Shown: in pieces, positions 1-5,578 of the stretch
Layout of the letters: every line of letters starts with the position of its first letter
How positions within the stretch are numbered: position 1 is the stretch's first letter
Source of the DNA: an uncultured Clostridia bacterium
GTDB lineage: Bacteria > Bacillota > Clostridia > Christensenellales > CAG-917
Reading direction: 5' to 3'
Length of the DNA: 6,178 nt
NCBI GenBank assembly: GCA_900554085.1
Contig: USGA01000045.1
Location: 1-6,178 of the forward strand
Translations under genes and position numbers: made by a program
Notes under the pieces: model-generated
What the model was told of the DNA's origin: nothing
The model's input: only the letters and a program-made list of their open reading frames with translations
Databases searched by the model: none

Positions 1-1530
1 CCCTCCCCCGCAGGCGATTCCTTCGACGATTTTCTGGCGGGCTCCGACGGCGGCGCGGGCGAAGCGGTTGCGGCTAACCCCGAAAACAAACTGGTCACCT
101 TCCTCAAATCGGTGTTCGGCGTGGGGCAGAAAGGCGACCGCGTTCCGGGCGGAGAGAAATTCAGTTACTATTTTTATTTCACGGGGCAGAACGTAATTTA
201 CGCGCTCGTCGCCACTTATCTCTCCGCATACTTGCTTATGCAGGGTATCGGCGCCGAAAAAATAGCGCTCGTTATGCTACTCGTAAAGATATGGGACGGC
301 ATCAACGACGCCCTTTTCGGAGCAATCATCGACAAAGTCAAGTTCAAGAGCGGCAACAAATTTATGCCGTGGCTAAAAATGTCGGTGGTTCTAATCCCGC
401 TTTCGGTTGTTTTTATGTTCGGTATGCCTGCCGGCCTGTCCGAAGCGGGGAAACTCGCCTGGTTTGCAGTCGCTTACATTCTTCACGACACGTTCTATAC
501 CCTGTGCGACGCGCCGCTGTACGGCAGCGTGACCGTGCTCACCGACAACTTCGCCGAACGCGAGAAGATGATGTCGGTCAAAGGTATATTCGGCACGGCG
601 GGCAACGGACTGACTGGTTTGTTGGCCACGGTATTGATAAGTCGCGCAGTCGGTCTGTCCTATTTCTTTGTTGCGCTCATCGCCGCGGTAGTCGCCTTTG
701 CGACTATGCTTCCGTTCTGTCTCAAAGGACGCGAGCGCGCTCCCGCGCCCCCGCCCGAAAAGCAGTTCACCATAAAAGGTATGCTGAAATACCTTTTCTC
801 CAACAAATACCTGCTGATTTACTACCTCGCATTCCTGTTCTCGTCGGGACTGAGCCTGCTCGGTCCGCTGCAATTGTTTATGTCGTATTACGTCTTCGGC
901 AGCGAACTGGTCACTTTGTACGTCGGCGTCATAACCACTGTGCCATACGTACTCGCCGCGCTTGCCGTGCCGTATCTCCTCAAAAAAATAAACAAAATAA
1001 CCCTTTACAAGTCTGCCCTGCTGACTTCCGTGGTGATATGTCTGCTGATGTTCCTCTTCGCCAGAGGAAGCGTGCCCGCATACATAGCACTGTCGGTGGC
1101 GAACGCTTTCCCGACGGCGATTACGGGCGTTTTGCTGTTTATGTTCACCCCCGACTGCGCCGAATACGGCAGATTCAAGACGGGCATAGAAGCGAAAGGC
1201 ATAACTTTCTCTTTGCAGACCTTTATGGCAAAAGTAACGGGAGCAATACAATCTTCTCTCGGTCTCGCGCTCATCGGGCTGTTCGGCTGGCAAGCGGTAC
1301 AGGCGGACAGTTTCGCTGACCTGGTCGAGCAAGGAGTAACGCAGACGCCCGAAGCAATCAACGGTCTGTGGATAACGTGTATCCTCGTGCCTTTGATAGG
1401 CAATTTCGTCGCATTCTGCATCTTGCAGTTCTACCGTCTGAAAGACAAGGACGTCAACCTTATGATGCGCGCAAACACGGGCGAAATCACAAAGGAAGAG
1501 GCGATGAAAGGCATAAAATGCCGCCTGTGA
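1..1530 (+). CDS. MFS transporter, GPH (glycoside-pentoside-hexuronide:cation symporter) family, 5'-partial
   Basis: This is an integral inner-membrane secondary transporter, probably a cation-coupled sugar or glycoside symporter of the MelB/GPH type. The frame is open from base 1. The first possible start, GTG at 112, has no Shine-Dalgarno sequence, and the 37 upstream codons read as protein with the same codon style, so the true start lies left of the window. The GPH loop 2-3 motif is at bases 292-375 (WDGINDALFGAIID, then a K/R-G segment); it has NDA where the family usually has NDP. The second-half signature (DCAEYGRFKTG followed by EAKGITFS) is at 1153-1212. Hydrophobic stretches fit about 12 membrane helices, with a basic, proline-rich central loop near 724-780. 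The C-terminus is a short charged tail ending in TGA. The family is clear; the substrate cannot be told. No strong terminator follows the gene. Confidence 0.88.
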   Translation, partial: PSPAGDSFDDFLAGSDGGAGEAVAANPENKLVTFLKSVFGVGQKGDRVPGGEKFSYYFYFTGQNVIYALVATYLSAYLLMQGIGAEKIALVMLLVKIWDGINDALFGAIIDKVKFKSGNKFMPWLKMSVVLIPLSVVFMFGMPAGLSEAGKLAWFAVAYILHDTFYTLCDAPLYGSVTVLTDNFAEREKMMSVKGIFGTAGNGLTGLLATVLISRAVGLSYFFVALIAAVVAFATMLPFCLKGRERAPAPPPEKQFTIKGMLKYLFSNKYLLIYYLAFLFSSGLSLLGPLQLFMSYYVFGSELVTLYVGVITTVPYVLAALAVPYLLKKINKITLYKSALLTSVVICLLMFLFARGSVPAYIALSVANAFPTAITGVLLFMFTPDCAEYGRFKTGIEAKGITFSLQTFMAKVTGAIQSSLGLALIGLFGWQAVQADSFADLVEQGVTQTPEAINGLWITCILVPLIGNFVAFCILQFYRLKDKDVNLMMRANTGEITKEEAMKGIKCRL

Positions 1531-1552
1531 AGCGCATTTTTCACGCTCGATT

Positions 1553-1587
1553 AACACATTCGACACTTGTCAAAAATGTGTTGACAA
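1553..1587. promoter_or_regulatory. Operator-like interleaved inverted repeats overlapping the -35 box
   Basis: Two perfect inverted repeats interlock here. AACACATT (1553-1560) pairs with AATGTGTT (1575-1582), and TTGTCAA (1567-1573) pairs with TTGACAA (1581-1587). A smaller GACA-CT-TGTC palindrome lies at 1562-1571. The right arm of the second repeat contains the TTGACA -35 hexamer, so a dimeric repressor bound here would block RNA polymerase. TetR- and MarR-family repressors commonly control multidrug ABC exporters through repeats placed like this, but no such regulator gene is in the window. The operator role is inferred from position and symmetry only. Confidence 0.45.
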
Positions 1588-1609
1588 TCCGTTTCAACAA
1601 TTCTAAAAT
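1581..1609 (+). promoter_or_regulatory. Sigma-70/SigA-type promoter for the ABC exporter operon
   Basis: A perfect -35 hexamer TTGACA (1581-1586) is followed by a 17-bp spacer and a -10 hexamer TAAAAT (1604-1609), one mismatch from consensus. Transcription should begin near 1616, giving a 5' untranslated leader of about 200 nt before the ATG at 1820. It is the best promoter match noticed in the window and sits in the only long intergenic gap. Confidence 0.8.
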
Positions 1610-1782
1610 GTCTTAAACAGTCCATAGGACTGTGGTTGTGCCGCGGAGCGGCACGTCGACAAAGGCGTCACACGGGTTCTTTCGGCACGGTTTGTCGGAA
1701 CGGACAACGCCACCGCACGCGGCGGACAAACTTAAAACAGAACACCTTTTTTCCGCTGCCGCAGGCGGTCTCCCACGGAGCC

Positions 1783-1801
1783 GCACGGCAGCGTGCCTTT
1801 T
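1783..1801 (+). terminator. Weak terminator-like hairpin in the leader (possible attenuator)
   Basis: GCACG (1783-1787) pairs with CGTGC (1792-1796) around a 4-nt loop, followed by C and TTTT. The stem is only 5 bp and the T-run is short, so constitutive termination is unlikely. Its 3' arm can instead pair with GGCACG segments upstream at 1650-1655 or 1684-1689, which is the layout expected of an attenuator. It may simply be a chance hairpin in GC-rich DNA. Confidence 0.25.
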
Positions 1802-1810
1802 ATAACGGAC

Positions 1811-1814
1811 GGAG
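1811..1814 (+). promoter_or_regulatory. Ribosome binding site that sets the start of the first ABC gene
   Basis: GGAG lies 5 nt before the ATG at 1820. The in-frame GTG at 1793 gives a 9-residue longer protein, but it lies in the 3' arm of the leader hairpin and has no such site. ATG 1820 is therefore preferred, which also gives the usual short polar N-terminus ahead of the first helix. Confidence 0.75.
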
Positions 1815-1819
1815 TATTT

Positions 1820-3625
1820 ATGATTAAAACGCTCACAAAAAGTATCAGACAGTACAAGAAAGAGTCGATACTCTCTCCCGTACTCGTCTCGCTGGAGGTC
1901 ACGCTCGAGTGTCTCATTCCTCTGTATATGATGACGATGCTCGACAAGATTCAGGTGGACAACTCGCTGACCAACATTCTCAAATGGGGCGGAATACTGC
2001 TCGCGCTTGCGGCGTTTTCCCTGGTATTCGGTATGCTGGCGGGCAAATACGCCGCCACCGCTTCGGCGGGCTTTGCGACCAACCTGCGCGGAGATATGTT
2101 CGACAAAATACAGACATTCTCTTTTGCCAACATCGATAAGTTCTCCCCCTCCAGTCTGGTTACGCGACTGACCACGGACATCACCAACATTCAGACGGCT
2201 TATATGATGATAATCCGCGTTGCGGTGCGCTCGCCCATTATGCTCATAATATCGCTGGTGATGACTTTCACCATCAATGCCAAACTGGCAAGCATTTTCC
2301 TTGCGATATCCGTCGTTCTCGGTTTGTTGCTCTTCATAATCTTCAAGAAGGCAATCCCGATTTTCGAGCGCGTATTCAAGAAATACGACAAGATGAACGA
2401 GTCGGTGCAGGAAAACGTCAAAGGTATGCGCGTGGTCAAGTCCTACGTGCGAGAGGACTACGAAAGCAAGAAATTCGCCGCAACGGCGCAGAGCGTTCGT
2501 ATGGACTTCCAGCGCGGCGAACGTCTCATAGCGTTCAACACCCCCGCGATGCAACTCAGCATCTGGCTGGCAATCACCCTGATATGCTACTTCGGCACCA
2601 GCACTATAATAAACTCCAACGAAGAGGCTATGACTTCCTCCGCGCTCTCCTCTCTCATCGTGTTCGCGGCACAGTGCCTCAGTTCGCTTATGATGCTGTC
2701 GATGGTTATGGTTATGATTTCCATTGCCCGCGCGTCCGCGGAACGAGTCGTCGAAGTCCTGCACGAGGAAAGCACGCTGCATAATCCCGAAAATCCCGTG
2801 TACGAAGTGGAGACCGGCGACGTGGAATTCCGCGGCGTTTCCTTCAAGTATTCCGCAAAAGCCGAGAGAAACGCGCTGCAGGGGATAAACCTCAAGGTTT
2901 CGTCGGGACAGACCGTCGGTATATTAGGCGGCACGGGCAGTTCCAAGACTACCCTCGTCAGCCTCATTCCCAGGCTGTACGACGCCACCGAGGGCGAAGT
3001 CCTCGTCGGCGGAAGAAACGTGAAAGAATACGACCTCGAGGCGCTCCGCAATCAAGTGTCCGTGGTGCTTCAGAAAAACGTGCTCTTCTCCGGCACAATC
3101 AAAGAAAATCTCCGCTGGGGCAACCCCGACGCAACCGACGACGAACTCATCGCCGCCTGCAAACAGGCTCAGGCTCACGACTTCGTTATGTCTTTCCCCG
3201 ACGGCTACGACACATTCATCGAACAGGGCGGCTCCAACGTCTCGGGCGGTCAGAAACAACGCCTCTGCATTGCGCGCGCTCTGCTCAAAAAGCCCAAAAT
3301 CCTCATTCTCGACGACTCCACGTCCGCGGTGGACACCAAGACCGACTCCCTTATCCGCGCCGCTTTCCGCGAGGAAATACCCGGCACGACCAAGTTCATC
3401 ATCGCGCAACGCGTGGCTTCCGTCGAGGATTCCGACCTCATCGTGATAATGAACGACGGGCAAATCGCTGCGACGGGTACGCACGAGGAATTGCTGGCAA
3501 ACAACCGTATATATCAGGAGACCTACTACTCTCAGAACAAAATCGGGGCAAACGCCTCCGCCCTCAAAGACCTCCCGTCGGACGACGGGAACGGAAACCG
3601 AGCCGAAGGGGGTGACCGTCAATGA
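1820..3625 (+). CDS. ABC exporter half-transporter, degenerate-site subunit (BmrC/LmrC/TM287-like)
   Basis: This 601-residue type IV ABC exporter half (membrane domain fused to ATPase) should pair with the product of the next gene to extrude drugs, lipids or peptides. Six membrane helices lie near residues 18-40, 56-78, 130-150, 155-177, 243-265 and 276-302. The ATPase domain has Walker A GGTGSSKTT (370-378, Lys376) with Ser in place of the third Gly, canonical signature VSGGQ (474-478), and Walker B ILILDD with D498. D499 replaces the catalytic Glu, and the switch His is replaced by Gln530 (IIAQR). These substitutions define the non-catalytic subunit of heterodimeric exporters such as TM287 and BmrC. 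Its intact signature motif would complete the partner's active site. The C-terminus is a hydrophilic tail of about 30 residues. The stop overlaps the next start as ATGA, indicating translational coupling. Codon use matches the upstream symporter. Family and pairing are clear; the substrate is unknown. Confidence 0.93.
   Translation: MIKTLTKSIRQYKKESILSPVLVSLEVTLECLIPLYMMTMLDKIQVDNSLTNILKWGGILLALAAFSLVFGMLAGKYAATASAGFATNLRGDMFDKIQTFSFANIDKFSPSSLVTRLTTDITNIQTAYMMIIRVAVRSPIMLIISLVMTFTINAKLASIFLAISVVLGLLLFIIFKKAIPIFERVFKKYDKMNESVQENVKGMRVVKSYVREDYESKKFAATAQSVRMDFQRGERLIAFNTPAMQLSIWLAITLICYFGTSTIINSNEEAMTSSALSSLIVFAAQCLSSLMMLSMVMVMISIARASAERVVEVLHEESTLHNPENPVYEVETGDVEFRGVSFKYSAKAERNALQGINLKVSSGQTVGILGGTGSSKTTLVSLIPRLYDATEGEVLVGGRNVKEYDLEALRNQVSVVLQKNVLFSGTIKENLRWGNPDATDDELIAACKQAQAHDFVMSFPDGYDTFIEQGGSNVSGGQKQRLCIARALLKKPKILILDDSTSAVDTKTDSLIRAAFREEIPGTTKFIIAQRVASVEDSDLIVIMNDGQIAATGTHEELLANNRIYQETYYSQNKIGANASALKDLPSDDGNGNRAEGGDRQ
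3606..3614 (+). promoter_or_regulatory. Ribosome binding site of the second ABC gene, inside the end of the first
   Basis: AAGGGGGTG differs by one base from the ideal AAGGAGGTG and lies 7 nt before ATG 3622. Together with the ATGA overlap, it fixes the start and suggests coupled, roughly equimolar synthesis of the two subunits. Confidence 0.75.
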
Positions 3626-5553
3626 AGAGAAACATCGAAATCAAAAAAGGCAGCGCCGTAAAGACCCTCGGGAAACTGTTGCGCTATATGGCGCACTATT
3701 ATAAGTGGGAATTCCTGCTTGTTGTGTTCTGCATAATCGTCAACGCCGTGGCGGGCATAAGTTCCTCGGTCTTCCTCGAGATGCTCGTCGACGAAGTAAT
3801 CACGCCGGGGCTTTCGCTCGGTTTCGACGCCGTCAAGGACAAACTTTCCGTCATCGTGGGCATAATGGCGGGGATATACGCTTTCGGTCTCATCTGCTCT
3901 CTCGTCTATTCGCAGATAATGGCGATTGTCACGCAGGGATTCCTCAAACACGTCCGCACGGATATGTTCGACAGAATGCAGACCTTCCCCATCAAGTATT
4001 TCGACACGCACACGCACGGTGACATAATGAGTTATTTCACCAACGACACCGACGCCATCCGTCAGTTGATTTCACAGAGTCTCCCCCAGACCACTCTGTC
4101 GGCGGCGGCGATAATAACTCTGTTGTTCGTTATGCTCAACAGCAGCGTATATCTCACCCTCGTCGTGCTTGCGGGCGTCGCAGTGATGTTCGTTGTCACA
4201 AAAATAATCGGCGGAAGGAGCGCAAAATTCTTCATTCGTCAGCAGAACTCCATAGCGAGGACGGAAGGTTTCGCCGAAGAAATGCTGCACGGTCAGAAAG
4301 TCATCAAGGTGTTCTGCCACGAGGAAGCGGCAAAGCGCGATTTCGCCAACGTCAACGGACAATTGTTCTCCGATATGGACAAAGCCAACAAATACGGCAA
4401 TATCCTTATGCCCACGATAGGCAACATCGGACACGTGCTTTTCGTCGTGGTGGCGATCGTCGGCGGTGCGCTGGTGCTCGGCGGAGTGCGAAACGTCACC
4501 CTCTCGGAAGGAATAACCGACATCATTTCAATGGGCGTCATCATCGCGTTCCTGAATATGAGCAGACAGTTCACACTAAACTTCTCTCAGATTTCTATGC
4601 AGATAAACTCCGTCGTTATGGCAATCGCAGGTTCGGCGCGTATTTTCGATTTCCTCGCCAACGAGCCCGAACAGGACGACGGATACGTCACTCTCGTCAA
4701 CGCGAAGGTCGACGGGGACGGCAACATTTCCGAATGTGAGGAACGCACGGGCAGATGGGCGTGGCGTCACCCCCACAAAGCCGACGGGACGGTCACCTAC
4801 ACCGAACTCAAGGGCGACATACAGATGTACAACGTCGATTTCGGCTACGTGCCCGAGAAACTCGTGCTGCACGACGTTACCCTCTACGCAAAACCCGGTC
4901 AGAAAATTGCGTTTGTCGGCGCGACGGGCGCAGGCAAAACGACGATAACCAACCTCATCAACCGCTTCTACGACATCGAGGACGGCAAAATCCGTTACGA
5001 CGGCATCAACATCAATAAGATCAAAAAGGAAGACCTGCGTCATTCCTTAGGAATTGTATTGCAGGATGTCAACCTGTTTACAGGTACCGTTATGGATAAT
5101 ATCCGTTACGGGAAACTGGATGCTACCGATGAGGAAGTGATCGCAGCGGCAAAAGCTTCCCATGCACACAGTTTTATCAAGCGTCTGCCGCATGGTTATG
5201 ACACCGTAATGTCAGAGGACGGCGGTAATCTTTCCCAGGGACAGAAACAGTTGTTATGTATTACCCGTGTTATGCTCTGCCTGCCGCCAATGCTGATTCT
5301 GGATGAGGCAACTTCATCCATTGATACGCGGACCGAGATCAGGATCCAGAAAGCGTTTGCAAAAATGATGAAAGGACGTACCAGTTTTATTGTGGCTCAT
5401 CGTTTGTCGACCATTCAGGAAGCGGATATTATCCTTGTGATGAAAGATGGCCATATTATTGAGCAGGGACGTCATGAAGAATTGCTCGCCCAAAAGGGAT
5501 TTTATGCAAATCTTTATGAGAGCCAGTTTGTAAATACATCCTCGCAGGCATAA
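3622..5553 (+). CDS. ABC exporter half-transporter, catalytic subunit (BmrD/LmrD/TM288-like), possibly chimeric
   Basis: This 643-residue ABC exporter half is the catalytic partner of the preceding gene. Membrane helices lie near residues 30-52, 77-100, 155-175, 178-197, 265-288 and 300-315. A charged linker of about 45 residues (roughly 350-395, containing ECEERTGRWAW) precedes the ATPase domain, which makes this subunit longer than its partner. Walker A is GATGAGKTT (433-441, Lys439), the signature is LSQGQ (537-541, Gln where Gly is usual), Walker B ends with D561 and catalytic E562, and the switch His is H593 (IVAHR). The non-canonical LSQGQ with intact Glu and His matches TM288-type subunits and complements the degenerate partner. 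Up to about residue 463 the codons resemble the upstream genes. From about residue 474 they switch abruptly to T-ending codons, so the C-terminal 170 residues appear to come from another genome. The frame and family register remain intact. Confidence 0.9.
   Translation: MKRNIEIKKGSAVKTLGKLLRYMAHYYKWEFLLVVFCIIVNAVAGISSSVFLEMLVDEVITPGLSLGFDAVKDKLSVIVGIMAGIYAFGLICSLVYSQIMAIVTQGFLKHVRTDMFDRMQTFPIKYFDTHTHGDIMSYFTNDTDAIRQLISQSLPQTTLSAAAIITLLFVMLNSSVYLTLVVLAGVAVMFVVTKIIGGRSAKFFIRQQNSIARTEGFAEEMLHGQKVIKVFCHEEAAKRDFANVNGQLFSDMDKANKYGNILMPTIGNIGHVLFVVVAIVGGALVLGGVRNVTLSEGITDIISMGVIIAFLNMSRQFTLNFSQISMQINSVVMAIAGSARIFDFLANEPEQDDGYVTLVNAKVDGDGNISECEERTGRWAWRHPHKADGTVTYTELKGDIQMYNVDFGYVPEKLVLHDVTLYAKPGQKIAFVGATGAGKTTITNLINRFYDIEDGKIRYDGININKIKKEDLRHSLGIVLQDVNLFTGTVMDNIRYGKLDATDEEVIAAAKASHAHSFIKRLPHGYDTVMSEDGGNLSQGQKQLLCITRVMLCLPPMLILDEATSSIDTRTEIRIQKAFAKMMKGRTSFIVAHRLSTIQEADIILVMKDGHIIEQGRHEELLAQKGFYANLYESQFVNTSSQA
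5011..5045. other. Composition breakpoint inside the second ABC gene (recombination or assembly junction)
   Basis: I counted the 170 codons on each side (4501-5010 and 5041-5550). For Phe, Tyr, Asn and Asp together, C-ending versus T-ending codons are 34:4 on the left and 4:21 on the right. His is CAC:CAT 3:0 on the left and 1:6 on the right. ATA is used 4 times on the left and not at all among 15 Ile codons on the right. The codons between 5011 and 5043 are neutral and encode the strongly conserved stretch between Walker A and the Q-loop, where near-identical DNA could be shared by homologues. The switch persists through the following GntR gene to the window end. Confidence 0.8.
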
Positions 5554-5578
5554 GGATTTTGGAAAAATAAAAGTTATA

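Larger units (their letters stand above)
1616..1819 (+). promoter_or_regulatory. Long structured 5' leader of the ABC exporter operon
   Basis: This stretch has no convincing gene; there is no ATG before the one at 1820. It is rich in self-complementary segments. ACAGTCC (1617-1623) pairs with GGACTGT (1627-1633), right at the predicted transcript start. GTGCCGC (1638-1644) pairs with GCGGCAC (1648-1654). CGACAAA (1657-1663) pairs with TTTGTCG (1691-1697), and TTTGTC (1691-1696) can instead pair with GACAAA (1725-1730). A GC hairpin followed by TTTT lies just before the ribosome binding site. GGCACG occurs at 1650-1655 and 1684-1689, and both copies are complementary to CGTGCC at 1792-1797, so alternative folds are possible. 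A cis-acting attenuation or translational switch is plausible, as known for the bmrB leader ahead of bmrCD in Bacillus subtilis, but no known riboswitch or T-box hallmark is recognised. Confidence 0.45.

Noticed and set aside
112..1530. GTG at 112 as the true start of the symporter
   Set aside because: No Shine-Dalgarno sequence precedes it, and the frame continues open to base 1 with the same codon style.
1527..1547. Short pairings around the symporter stop (GTGAA with TTCAC, AGCG with CGCT), considered as its terminator
   Set aside because: The stems are only 4-5 bp and no T-run follows, so the terminator call is not supported.
391..1566. A 391-codon open frame on the minus strand opposite the symporter
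   Set aside because: It is rich in Arg, His, Gln and Cys with no recognisable domain. It exists because the C-ending codon style of the plus-strand gene rarely makes stops on the other strand.
1636..1827. A 63-codon TTG-started frame in the leader, ending just after the ABC start codon, considered as a leader peptide
   Set aside because: It has no ribosome binding site and a weak TTG start lying next to a hairpin, and the product is Arg-rich with no plausible signal. A BmrB-like role cannot be supported.
1613..2782. A 389-codon open frame on the minus strand opposite the first ABC gene and leader
   Set aside because: It has the same low-complexity composition and overlaps a certain ABC gene. 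Comparable long antisense frames are absent right of 5040 except the real GntR gene, as expected from the composition change.
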